Shown in pieces: positions 8,078 through 16,244 of a stretch of 48,828 nucleotides of DNA. Made by a program: the position numbers and the translations under genes. The stretch's first letter is position 1. Each line of letters starts with the position of its first letter. Under the pieces are notes generated by a model. It ran no database searches. It saw nothing but the letters and a program-made list of their open reading frames with translations, and was not told where the DNA came from. The stretch spans positions 1-48,828 of the forward strand of contig NZ_LQIW01000021.1 of NCBI RefSeq assembly GCF_001500025.1. The letters run 5' to 3'. The DNA is from Mycobacterium sp. IS-1590 (GTDB lineage: Bacteria > Actinomycetota > Actinomycetes > Mycobacteriales > Mycobacteriaceae).

Positions 8078-9202
8078 GTGCCACGACAAGAAGCTCTCGA
8101 GCTCACCCGCCGCGTCCTGAAGCACTTCGAGAACGACAGCCTTGACATCGCCGATCGGGTGTGGCGCGAGCCGCGCAGCGCGTACGTCGACGGCGACCGT
8201 TTCGAGGCCGACGTCCGGATGCTGCGCAGCATGCAGCACGTGATCGGCTGGGGAGGCGAGGTCGCCGCCCCCGGCTCGTATGTGACGAAGGATGTGATGG
8301 GCACACCCGTTCTGGTGACACGGGCGCAGGACGGTGCGCTGCGCGCGTTCATCAATGGCTGCGCACATCGAGGTGCGCAGGTGGCCGACGGCTGCGGTGT
8401 AACGCGAACGCTCACCTGTCCCTATCACGGCTGGACCTACGGCCTGGACGGTCGGCTCAAGGGGGCGCCCGCCCGCACGATGTTCGCGGGAGCAGACCTC
8501 GAAGACCGCGGCCTGATCTCGTTGCCCATCAGCATGCAGGGTGGACTCCTGGTCGTGGGACTCTCGGCCGACGTCGATGTGTCGACGGCGCTGGACGGTA
8601 TCGCGACGCCGTTGTCGGACTACGACTTTGACCGGGTGTTCCACGTGGAGACCCGGCGCTACGACATCGCATGTAATTGGAAGCTCGCTGTCGACGTGAA
8701 CTTCGAGGGTTACCACTTTCCCTTCGTGCATGCCGACACCTTGGACCCGTTGGCGTCGAACAATTCGGTCTACGACATCTATGACCGAAATATCCGCTGG
8801 GCCTTCCCGTTCCGCGACATCGTGCAGTACCGAGATCTTTCAGAGGCCGACTGGCCCGACCAGTTCTTCGGCACCGTGGTGTACGGGCTGTTTCCCAGCT
8901 GCGTGCTGATCGAGGCGCCGGGCACGTCGCAGATGCTGCGCGCCTACCCGGGCAGGAGCCCGGACGAGACCGTGGTCTACCTGTCCATCTCGGCACCCGC
9001 GGAACCGGTCACCGACGACGAACGCGCCTGGTACAAGATGGGACTCGATGGCGCCGCCCAGGTTCTCGAAGGACAGGACTTTCCCATGGCAGAGGCGTGC
9101 CAGCGCGGTCTGACGGCCGGCGTCGACCACGTCGTCTTCGGCCGCAACGAAGCGCTGCTGCACCACCTCGCCGCCATGCGGAACCAAGCGCTGCTGATCT
9201 GA
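8078..9202 (+). CDS. Rieske non-haem iron oxygenase, large subunit
   Basis: A 374-residue aromatic-ring-hydroxylating-type oxygenase alpha subunit. The Rieske [2Fe-2S] ligands are C95-x-H97 and C114-x2-H117. The mononuclear iron site is seen in NFEGYHFPFVH (N208, H213, H218). GTG 8078 is preceded by GAGGTAA. No beta subunit, ferredoxin or reductase is next to it, so electrons must come from a partner elsewhere. It sits in a tight run: esterase 9 bp before, DUF3556-like membrane protein 12 bp after. Hydroxylation or demethylation of a ring or sterol-like compound is possible; the substrate is unknown. Confidence 0.93.
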   Translation: MPRQEALELTRRVLKHFENDSLDIADRVWREPRSAYVDGDRFEADVRMLRSMQHVIGWGGEVAAPGSYVTKDVMGTPVLVTRAQDGALRAFINGCAHRGAQVADGCGVTRTLTCPYHGWTYGLDGRLKGAPARTMFAGADLEDRGLISLPISMQGGLLVVGLSADVDVSTALDGIATPLSDYDFDRVFHVETRRYDIACNWKLAVDVNFEGYHFPFVHADTLDPLASNNSVYDIYDRNIRWAFPFRDIVQYRDLSEADWPDQFFGTVVYGLFPSCVLIEAPGTSQMLRAYPGRSPDETVVYLSISAPAEPVTDDERAWYKMGLDGAAQVLEGQDFPMAEACQRGLTAGVDHVVFGRNEALLHHLAAMRNQALLI

Positions 9203-9214
9203 GGGAGCCAACCA

Positions 9215-10948
9215 GTGGGATTCTTGAAAGGCGACTCGCCGGAGCTCGACTACCCGTCGTGGCGCCACGGCAGTCGATCCGAGCGGCTCAAACCGCTGGT
9301 GCGGCACATTGCGGAGCGGGGAATGGGCAACCCCGACGTGCTCTACCTCGTGTACACCGTGAAGATCGCGCTCTTCGTGCTGGGCGGCATGTGTTTCGCG
9401 TTGGCCACCAACGGAATCGACGGGTGGACCAACCTCAGCTCGTGGTGGAGCGAGCCGATCGTCTTCCAGAAGGTCGTGCTGTGGGCATTGCTGTTCGAGG
9501 TGCTGGGACTCGGCTGCGGGTTCGGGCCGCTGACGGGCAAGATCAACCCGCCGATGGGCTCGGTGCTGTACTGGTTGCGGACCGGGACCATCCGGCTGCC
9601 CCCGTGGCCGGGTCGGGTGCCGTTGACCGGCGGCGACCGCCGCACCCCGTGCGATGTGGGGTTGTACGCCGCGCTGCTGATCGCGACGACCTACGCGCTG
9701 CTGTCGGACGGTACCGGACCCGTTGCGGCGCTGGACACCTCGGTCGGGCTGCTGCCGATGTGGAAGATCGCGGTCATCGTTATGCTGCTGCTGGTCGCCG
9801 GCCTGCGCGACAAGCTCATCTTCCTCGCCGCGCGCGGCGAGGTGTATGGCGCGTTGACGGTGACGTTCCTGCTGCCGGGTGCGGACATGATCGTCGCCGC
9901 GAAGCTGGTGATGGTCGCCATCTGGATGGGGGCGGCGATCTCGAAGCTGAACAAGCACTTCCCCTACGTCGTCGCAACGATGATCGGCAACAGCCCGCTG
10001 CTGCGGTCAAAACGGTTGCGCACAAAGCTCTATCGCGGCTACCCGGACGACATCCGGCCGAGCGGGATCCCGCGCCTGCTGGCCCACGGTGGCACCGTCA
10101 TCGAGCTGGCCGTGCCGCTGGCGTTGTTCTTCTCGCATGGCGGAGCGCTCACCACCGCCGCAGCGACGGTGATGGTGATCTTCCATCTGGTGATCCTGAC
10201 GTCGATTCCGCTCGGGGTGCCGCTGGAGTGGAACGTGTTCATGATCTTCGGTGTCGGCTCGCTGTTCGTCGCGCACGACGGCCTCGGGCTCGGCGACCTT
10301 CAGCATCCGTGGGTGGTGGCGGCGTTGTTGGCGGTGCTGGTCGCCGCCATCGCCGTCGGCAACCTCGACCCGACGAAGGTGTCCTTTCTGCCGGGGATGC
10401 GCTACTACGCAGGCAACTGGGACATCTCGACGTGGTGTCTGACCGCGTCGGCGACCGAGAAGATCCACGCGCATACCGCCGGGCTGGGCCTGCTGCAGCA
10501 CAAGCAGCTCGAGCGGCTCGTCGGCCCGGAGAACGCGGAGATAACCATGCACCGCGGCCTGGCCTTCCGGGCGATGTACGCGCACGGCCGCGCGGTGGTG
10601 ACGCTGCTGAACCGCGTCATTCCCCCGGGCCGCGAGGACGACTACGCCGTGGTGGAAGGGGAGATGGTCGCCGCATACGCGCTGGGCTGGAGTTTCGGCG
10701 ACGGACATCTGCACAACGAAAGCCTGGTGCGGGCGCTGCACGCGCGCTGCCGTTTCGAGCCGGGTGAGGTGCGGGTGATCATGATTGATGGTCAGCCGAT
10801 CCATCGGCAGCGCCAGCAGTATCGCCTGATCGACGCTGCGACAGGGGAATTCGAGCGCGGCACGTTCGAAATAGCCGATCTGGTCGTTCGCCAGCCCTGG
10901 CAGGACGATGTTCCACTGCGGGCGGTGAGCGCCCGCTCATCGGCGTAG
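9215..10948 (+). CDS. Membrane protein resembling DUF3556
   Basis: A 577-residue protein that I match from memory to the actinobacterial DUF3556 family. The N-terminal ~45 residues are polar and end in a charged stretch. Then come several hydrophobic segments (for example about 46-64, 80-98, 149-165, 180-196, 290-345 and 365-385), and the last ~180 residues are soluble and probably cytosolic. GTG 9215 follows GGGAGCC with good spacing. The 12-bp gap to the Rieske gene suggests joint expression and perhaps a functional link, such as membrane-held electron transfer or substrate uptake; no cofactor motif shows this. Confidence 0.75.
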   Translation: MGFLKGDSPELDYPSWRHGSRSERLKPLVRHIAERGMGNPDVLYLVYTVKIALFVLGGMCFALATNGIDGWTNLSSWWSEPIVFQKVVLWALLFEVLGLGCGFGPLTGKINPPMGSVLYWLRTGTIRLPPWPGRVPLTGGDRRTPCDVGLYAALLIATTYALLSDGTGPVAALDTSVGLLPMWKIAVIVMLLLVAGLRDKLIFLAARGEVYGALTVTFLLPGADMIVAAKLVMVAIWMGAAISKLNKHFPYVVATMIGNSPLLRSKRLRTKLYRGYPDDIRPSGIPRLLAHGGTVIELAVPLALFFSHGGALTTAAATVMVIFHLVILTSIPLGVPLEWNVFMIFGVGSLFVAHDGLGLGDLQHPWVVAALLAVLVAAIAVGNLDPTKVSFLPGMRYYAGNWDISTWCLTASATEKIHAHTAGLGLLQHKQLERLVGPENAEITMHRGLAFRAMYAHGRAVVTLLNRVIPPGREDDYAVVEGEMVAAYALGWSFGDGHLHNESLVRALHARCRFEPGEVRVIMIDGQPIHRQRQQYRLIDAATGEFERGTFEIADLVVRQPWQDDVPLRAVSARSSA

Positions 10949-11056
10949 GGCATCGCCAACAGCGCCGCGGGGTGCCACGAAAGTCGGTATGTCCTTGACC
11001 AGTGCCCGCGCAAGGTCCAGTGTTTGCATAGGCCAACCGACAGGGGAGGGCTGCTG

Positions 11057-11911
11057 ATGAGCATCGACGACGAGCCCGTCACCACACTGGACGACCTGCG
11101 GGGCGACCTGGCGCGCCGGTACAAGTGGACACCGACCGGCGGCGCCTCGGTCGACCCGGCCATCGTCGACGCCGACATGGCGGCCCTCGACCGCGACGGC
11201 TACCTCATCTGGGAGAACCTGCTCAGCGCCGACGAGTGCGCGCAGATCAAGGAGACGGTCGCGCCGTGGCTCTCGCACACCGGGCGCAATGCATTCGAGG
11301 GGCGGCACACGCAGCGCGTCTACAGCCTGCTGAGCAGGACGCGGGTCTGCGACCGGCTGGTGGATCACCCGCGGGTCCTGGCAGTCCTCGACCGGCTGCT
11401 GATGGACAACTACCTGCTGTCGGCCCTGCAGGCCATCAACATCCAGCCCGGCGAGTCCGCGCAGATGCCGCACCACGACGACGGCTTCTACCCGATCCCG
11501 CGGCCACGCGAACCCCTTGCCGCCGCGACCATCTGGGCGATCGACGACTTCACCGCCGACAACGGCGCCACGGTTCTCTACCCTGGCAGTCACCGCTGGG
11601 GCAGGCGTCGCCCCGAACCAGACGACCCCGAGATACCGGTCGTGATGCCCGCCGGTTCCTGCGTCTTCTTCGTCGGGACCCTCTGGCACGGCGGCGGCGC
11701 GAACTCCGCCGGCAACGCGCGGCTGGCCGTCACCGCCCAGTACTGCCAGCCGTGGCTGCGGCCGATGGAGGCGTTCACGTTATCGATATCCCGCGATACG
11801 GCGCGCGAGGTTTCCGACGACATCCGCCGCATGATCGGCTACAGCATCCATCCGCCGTTCGTCGGCGCCGTCGACGGCCTGCACCCCCTGCGGCTGTTGG
11901 AGCAGCCGTAG
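11057..11911 (+). CDS. Phytanoyl-CoA dioxygenase (PhyH) family protein
   Basis: A 284-residue Fe(II)/2-oxoglutarate-type dioxygenase. The HxD iron ligands are in MPHHDDGFYPIP. The distal His is in GTLWHGGGANSAGNARLAV, where the following Arg would bind 2-oxoglutarate. ATG 11057 follows AGGGGAGGG at close spacing; the upstream in-frame ATG at 11024 has no ribosome site. It is 108 bp downstream of the DUF3556-like gene, so it may be transcribed with it or on its own. The family hydroxylates acyl-CoAs, alkaloids and other small molecules; the substrate here is open. Confidence 0.9.
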   Translation: MSIDDEPVTTLDDLRGDLARRYKWTPTGGASVDPAIVDADMAALDRDGYLIWENLLSADECAQIKETVAPWLSHTGRNAFEGRHTQRVYSLLSRTRVCDRLVDHPRVLAVLDRLLMDNYLLSALQAINIQPGESAQMPHHDDGFYPIPRPREPLAAATIWAIDDFTADNGATVLYPGSHRWGRRRPEPDDPEIPVVMPAGSCVFFVGTLWHGGGANSAGNARLAVTAQYCQPWLRPMEAFTLSISRDTAREVSDDIRRMIGYSIHPPFVGAVDGLHPLRLLEQP

Positions 11912-11926
11912 GCGAAACCGCAGCCA

Positions 11927-11980
11927 GGGCTGTTCGTTGACCGGATCAACGACCCTGTGTGCAGTCTGGACGCTAGGACG
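11927..11980 (+). repeat. 3'-flanking conserved element, copy A
   Basis: Starting 16 nt after the PhyH stop codon, this stretch shares GGGCTGTTC and then ACGACCCTG-N-GTGC-N-GTCTGG-N-C-N2-TAGGAC with 41258-41308. The 32-base core (11949-11980) matches copy B at 26 positions. A small hairpin (CGTTGA at 11935-11940 with TCAACG at 11946-11951) lies at its start. The element has the same orientation relative to the upstream gene as copy B. It could be a transcript-end structure, a small RNA or a dispersed repeat. The remaining noncoding DNA to 12249 shows only a small ORF on the other strand. Confidence 0.6.
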
Positions 11981-12098
11981 CAATCCGGGTACCGGAAGTG
12001 GGCCCGGCGGCTCCCAGCGCTTCGGCCGGAAACAGCTGGTCTGCCAGGGCGAGCCAATCCACGGTCTGGTGTTCGGCGGGTTGGATCGCTTCCAGCAT
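11973..12098 (-). CDS. Possible small protein, 41 codons
   Basis: Within a 338-bp gap, the minus strand has ATG at 12098 preceded by CCAGGAG at about 7-nt spacing. It opens a 41-codon frame beginning MLEAIQPAEHQTVDWLALAD and ending at TAG in the conserved element. About three quarters of its third positions are G or C, lower than neighbouring genes but above chance for a random frame. There is no signal peptide or membrane segment and I recognise no family. It is either a real short protein or the remnant of a longer gene. It lies downstream of the permease gene on the same strand. Confidence 0.35.
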   Translation of the reverse strand: MLEAIQPAEHQTVDWLALADQLFPAEALGAAGPTSGTRIAS

Positions 12099-12249
12099 CG
12101 TCGGCTCCTGGTCGAGTTCTGGGGACCGCCGCTTCGGCGGTGTCTGTACTCAATGGTCGCGATGAAGCGGCGTCCGCGTAATGACAGCCGGGCCAGTTTT
12201 CGCTGCGCGAGCGAAAGCCTTTCCTATCCGCGAGGTAAGGGGCCGCCAC

Positions 12250-13713
12250 TCAGAACGCGTCGGGGTCACCAGGCTCGGTCTCGAGCACCTCACGGTTGAA
12301 GATCATCATCTTGGCGAAGTAAAGCCCGCCCGCCGACACGACGCCGAGGACGATCAGGTCGGGGACCAGGGAGTCCGAGGGTGACATCAGCGCCACCAAC
12401 GAGAACACCACCCAGACGATGGCGGCAATCGCGACCGGCACCTCGAAGCGCCCCAGCCCGAACGCACCCTCCCTGCTGCCCAACCGCTTTCGCACCGTCA
12501 GGTACAGCACGGTGATGGCTCCATAGATCAGCGCCGGCAGGATCGTCGACCCGACGATCAGCTGCAGCAGCGCCTGACCCGGCAGCGCCACCATGAGGGC
12601 GACACCCACGACGAACATCAGCACGGTCGCCGGAATCGGTGTCCGTGTTTTCGGGTTGACCCGCCGGAACAGGGTATGGCCGGGAAAGCGTGAATCGCGC
12701 GCCATGGCGAAAACGATGCGTGAGCACGACGCCAGCATCACCATCGCCGCACCGAACATCGCGAACGCGATACCCGACAACAGGATTCGCTCTGTGACGG
12801 GCCCCAGCTGATCGCGAATGATCGTTGCGACGGGTGATTCGCTGGTGCTGACCTCGGGGACGCTCTTGATCGCGACGGTGAGAATGAAGATGAAGATGAA
12901 GCCCAGGACAGCCGACGCGATCACCGAGGAGACGATCGCCCGGGGGACACTGCGGTACGGATCCTTGGCCTCCTCGGCCAGATTGGCCGCCGAGTCGAAG
13001 CCGACCAGCGTCACCAGTCCCATCACCATCCCCGCCATCAAGCCGCCACCGAGCGCGAAGTAGTCGGATGCGCCGGCGGCGACACCCCGCGAAACGACAT
13101 TGTCGACGGTTCCGCTGCCGCTGTGCACCATCACCGCCGCCAAGACGATCACCAGCACGACGACGATCGTCAGCTCGAGTGCGACCGCGGTCGAAGTGAC
13201 CACGCCGAGCAACCTGGTCGATGCGATGACGAGCACGGTTTGCATCGCCAGCAGCGCCAGCGTGATCAGCCGGGCGACATCCTCATCCGGTGCGATGCCC
13301 AGCAGCGGCATGAGCGCTTGACTGGCGAGCGCGTTGTCCATCGCCACCACTCCGATGGCAAGAAACCAGAACGTCAACCACCCGAAGAACCAGCCGACCT
13401 TCGGGTTCGCCAATCTCGACGCCCACTGGTAGGAGGACCCGCTGAGCGCGATGCGGGCGGCGAACTGGGCGACGACGAGCGCCACCAGTGTCTGCCCGAT
13501 CGCCGCGACCAACCACAGCCAGATGCCGACGGGTCCCGAACTCTGAAGGACGGCACCATAACTGGCGAAGACACCGACGGCGACCGAGATGAACGCGAAC
13601 GAGATCGCGAACACTTGGAACGAGCCGAGGCTCCGCTTCAGTTCGGGTGTGTAGCCGCATTCCCGAGACTCGTCCTCGGCGGACCGCCCATGAACAACGC
13701 CCTCTGCCGTCAT
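12250..13713 (-). CDS. APC-family amino acid/GABA permease
   Basis: A 487-residue integral membrane transporter of the amino acid-polyamine-organocation superfamily. It has about 12 hydrophobic segments between a ~40-residue polar N-terminus and a short charged tail. It starts near SLGSFQVFAISFAFISVAVG, with a Gly-rich helix region (SSGPVGIWLWLVAAIGQTLV) typical of the GABA/amino acid permease branch. ATG 13713 follows AAGGGAG; an ATG at 13749 lacks a ribosome site. It stands alone on this strand. The substrate is probably an amino acid or amine, which one is unknown. The 242-bp gap to the next gene upstream (13714-13955) shows no convincing gene. Confidence 0.92.
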   Translation of the reverse strand: MTAEGVVHGRSAEDESRECGYTPELKRSLGSFQVFAISFAFISVAVGVFASYGAVLQSSGPVGIWLWLVAAIGQTLVALVVAQFAARIALSGSSYQWASRLANPKVGWFFGWLTFWFLAIGVVAMDNALASQALMPLLGIAPDEDVARLITLALLAMQTVLVIASTRLLGVVTSTAVALELTIVVVLVIVLAAVMVHSGSGTVDNVVSRGVAAGASDYFALGGGLMAGMVMGLVTLVGFDSAANLAEEAKDPYRSVPRAIVSSVIASAVLGFIFIFILTVAIKSVPEVSTSESPVATIIRDQLGPVTERILLSGIAFAMFGAAMVMLASCSRIVFAMARDSRFPGHTLFRRVNPKTRTPIPATVLMFVVGVALMVALPGQALLQLIVGSTILPALIYGAITVLYLTVRKRLGSREGAFGLGRFEVPVAIAAIVWVVFSLVALMSPSDSLVPDLIVLGVVSAGGLYFAKMMIFNREVLETEPGDPDAF

Positions 13714-13955
13714 CCGTTCTCCCTTCTGGATAGGTGAACAGTAAGGCACTCAATATTTCGCAGGCGTGAATTTCTGCGATTGGTCTCATCGCGGATCTGT
13801 ACGTTCCGAAGAACGGTCCTCAGCCTCCGAAAGGTCGATGCTCATGACGGAGGTGGTAGCGGGTGCTGTACCTGGCCACGCTGCGCAGGTTCGAACGCGG
13901 TGCTCGATACCGAACCCGGAGAGATCTGAATGCTCTGCGTCGGTCGGCGTTTCGG

Positions 13956-14438
13956 TCATCCGGGTGTCAACCGCACCGCGGCGAGGCCTTCCCGCCGTAC
14001 CGCCTCCGTGAACTCCTCGACGGACGGAATGCCCCCATCGCGAAACTTCAGGCCCATGGTCGTCTGCGCACGCTTGGGGCCGTAGGACTGTGCGAGCCGG
14101 TGCGCCAAACCGGCCACCTGCGCCGGATCGGTGATCAGATCGCCACGCATCTTCCGCGTCTTGCCTCCGTGCACCACCTCCGCGTCGGCGCCGTCCCGGA
14201 AATTGACTTTCCATGCGGCGTTGGCAAGCGCGTAGAGTCCGCCGTCGATGTGGTGCGCGGTCACCGGAATCGAGAAGTGCCGCCCGGATTTTCGGCCCCT
14301 GAAGTTGAGCACCATGAACTGGTTGCGCAACGGGCCCGCCAGCGGAGTGCGCAACAGGAACCGCAGCGACGGGTTGAGTACACGCATCAGCGCCTCGGGC
14401 GGATGCCCGGTGCTCACTGCCGGTATCTGGTCTGTCAT
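13956..14438 (-). CDS. Nitroreductase/deazaflavin-dependent (DUF385) oxidoreductase
   Basis: A 160-residue split-barrel protein of the F420H2-dependent reductase group that includes Mycobacterium tuberculosis Ddn. The family core is seen as LNFRGRKSGRHFSIPV followed by LYALANAAWKVNFRDG and a short EVVHGGKTRKM strand. Such proteins reduce quinones, nitro compounds or unsaturated rings with F420H2. The N-terminus is short and soluble. ATG 14438 is the natural start. It is on its own between the permease and DUF2237. The physiological substrate is unknown. Confidence 0.88.
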   Translation of the reverse strand: MTDQIPAVSTGHPPEALMRVLNPSLRFLLRTPLAGPLRNQFMVLNFRGRKSGRHFSIPVTAHHIDGGLYALANAAWKVNFRDGADAEVVHGGKTRKMRGDLITDPAQVAGLAHRLAQSYGPKRAQTTMGLKFRDGGIPSVEEFTEAVRREGLAAVRLTPG

Positions 14439-14527
14439 TCGCTCACGGTATGACGAACCGAGCGATCACCGACCGGAATGCTCGCGTTGGCCGCCCGCTG
14501 CGGTCACGACTTCCACTTATTGGGGGA

Positions 14528-14914
14528 CTAGAGCGATCCGAGGTCGTCGGGTACGTCGACGGCGTGCTCGCGCAGCGCCTCGAGCGAGATGATCTCGAGC
14601 GTGCGCTCATGCGTCGACGCCAGCACCACCGGCGCGGCGAAGCCGTCCTGGTAGGCCTTCAACCAATTCACCGCCGTGACGCACCAGCGGTCACCGGGCC
14701 GCAGGCCGGGAAAACGGTACTCGGGTCGCGGGGTGGACAGGTCGTTGCCGATCGACCGTTGGTGCTGCAGGAACTCCGCCGTCACCACCGCGCAGATGGT
14801 GTGGCTGCCGAGATCCTCCGGGCCGGTCGAGCAGCACCCGTCCCGGTAGAAGCCGGTCAATGGGTCAGAACTGCACGGCTCCAGCGGCTCGCCGAGCACA
14901 TTGAGTTCAGCCAC
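14528..14914 (-). CDS. DUF2237 family protein
   Basis: A 128-residue protein with the hallmark DUF2237 features LNVLGEPLEPCSSDPLTGFY, RDGCCSTGPED, HTICAVVTAEFL and a C-terminal GDRWCVTAVNW segment. Several conserved cysteines (CSS, GCCS, HTIC, RWC) might bind metal or form redox pairs; the function is unknown. I chose GTG 14914 (MAELNVLGEPLEP), matching the usual family start; the longer frame beyond it overlaps the divergent KAS promoter. The two genes are divergent with 76 bp between starts. Confidence 0.85.
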   Translation of the reverse strand: MAELNVLGEPLEPCSSDPLTGFYRDGCCSTGPEDLGSHTICAVVTAEFLQHQRSIGNDLSTPRPEYRFPGLRPGDRWCVTAVNWLKAYQDGFAAPVVLASTHERTLEIISLEALREHAVDVPDDLGSL

Positions 14915-14990
14915 AAGTCGTCCGTCGTTTCGGAGGGTCTTAATATTCAGTACTACCCGAACATATTCGAGTGGACGAGGAGCATCCGGC

Positions 14991-16241
14991 ATGGCCGCGC
15001 TCAGGACTGGCGACGGATTTCCCGACATCGTCGTGACCGCTGTGGCCTCGACGACAGCGCTGGCCACCGACGCCGAAGAGGCGTGGCGGCTGCTTCAGCA
15101 GGGCCGAAGCGGTATCCGCACGCTCGACAAGTGGTTCGTCGGCGAGTTCGACTCCCCGGTCCGGATCGGGGGTGCGATCCTCGAGAATCTCGACGAGCAA
15201 CTGGACCGCGTCGAACGGCGCCGGACGTCGTACATGCAGAAAATGTCGACCGTGCTCAGCCGCAGGCTCTGGGAGATCGCGGGCAATCCCGACGTCGACA
15301 CCCGGAGGCTGGCGGTGTCGGTCGGCCTCGCACTCGGCAGCACCGAGGAGATCCCGCTCCAGCACGATCTCTGGCGGCAGAAGGGCCTGCGTGCCGTGTC
15401 GCCGCTGACCATCCAGATGTACATGCCCAACGGAGCGGCCGCCGCGGTGGGGCTGGACCGAAAGGCGAAGGCGGGCATCATCTCGCCGGTGATGGCCGAC
15501 GCATCCGGGGCCGCGGCCATCGCCCAGGGCTGGCGACACCTCGTCCTCGGCGAGGCCGACATGGTGATCTGCGGCGGGGTCGAGACCCACATCGAGGCCG
15601 TGCCCATCGCGGCATTCAGCCTGCAGGGGCTGTTGTCGACCAACAACGACGACCCCGCGGGCGCCTGCCGCCCCTTCGACAAGGACCGCGACGGCATGGT
15701 GTTCGGCGAGGGCGGCGCGTTGATGCTGATCGAAACCGAGGAGCACGCCAAGGCGCGCGGTGCGAAACCGCTGGCCCGGCTGATGGGCGCGGGCATGACG
15801 TCGGACGCCTATGACTTCACCGAGCCCGATCCCGACGGTGAGCGCGCCAGCGACGCGATCACCCGGGCGATCGAACTGGCCGGCCTGACGGCCACCGACA
15901 TCGACCACATCAACGCGCACGCCACCGGGACCGTTCACGGTGATCTGGCCGAGGCCAGGGCCATCCGCAGGGCGCTCGGCGACCACTCGCCCGCGGTGTA
16001 CGCGCCGAAGGCGGCGTTGGGGCATTCGCTGGGGTCGGCCGGCGCGATCGAGGCCGTGTTGACGGTCCAGGCGCTGCGCGACGGGGTCGTTCCGCCCACG
16101 CTCAACCTCAAGGACCTCGACCCGCAGATCGACCTCGATGTGGTCTCCGAGAGCCCGCGCCGCGGCGACTACCGCTACGCGGTCACCAACTCGTTCGGGC
16201 TCGGCGGCTACAACGTCTCGCTGGTGTTCGGCGCCTACTAG
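14991..16241 (+). CDS. KasB/KasA-like ketoacyl synthase lacking catalytic Cys
   Basis: A 416-residue protein closely resembling mycobacterial FAS-II condensing enzymes KasA and KasB over its full length (N-terminal FPDIVVTAVASTTALATD, ending SFGLGGYNVSLVFGAY). In those enzymes ACASG or ACSSG carries the acyl-accepting Cys at about 171. Here the sequence is MADASG with Asp170 (GAC at 15498-15500). The other catalytic residues remain: His310 (NAHATGT), Lys340 and His345 (LGHS). The usual GFGGHN end motif is GLGGYN. It therefore cannot form the normal acyl-thioester. It may be a decarboxylating or chain-length partner subunit, like KSQ/CLF proteins. ATG 14991 follows GAGGAG. It is convergent with the methyltransferase, 3 bp apart. 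Confidence 0.9.
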   Translation: MAALRTGDGFPDIVVTAVASTTALATDAEEAWRLLQQGRSGIRTLDKWFVGEFDSPVRIGGAILENLDEQLDRVERRRTSYMQKMSTVLSRRLWEIAGNPDVDTRRLAVSVGLALGSTEEIPLQHDLWRQKGLRAVSPLTIQMYMPNGAAAAVGLDRKAKAGIISPVMADASGAAAIAQGWRHLVLGEADMVICGGVETHIEAVPIAAFSLQGLLSTNNDDPAGACRPFDKDRDGMVFGEGGALMLIETEEHAKARGAKPLARLMGAGMTSDAYDFTEPDPDGERASDAITRAIELAGLTATDIDHINAHATGTVHGDLAEARAIRRALGDHSPAVYAPKAALGHSLGSAGAIEAVLTVQALRDGVVPPTLNLKDLDPQIDLDVVSESPRRGDYRYAVTNSFGLGGYNVSLVFGAY

Positions 16242-16244
16242 CGG

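Noticed and set aside
7013..8731. 572-codon minus-strand frame opposite the esterase and Rieske genes
   Set aside because: Arg/His-rich shadow without family features; it runs across two well-supported genes.
8840..9958. 372-codon minus-strand frame
   Set aside because: Antisense to the Rieske and DUF3556-like genes, Gln/His/Arg-rich, no motif.
13786..13959. 57-codon minus-strand frame whose ATG overlaps the stop of the DUF385 gene (ATGA)
   Set aside because: The overlap suggests coupling, but third-position GC is only slightly above half, far below real genes here, and there is no recognisable motif.
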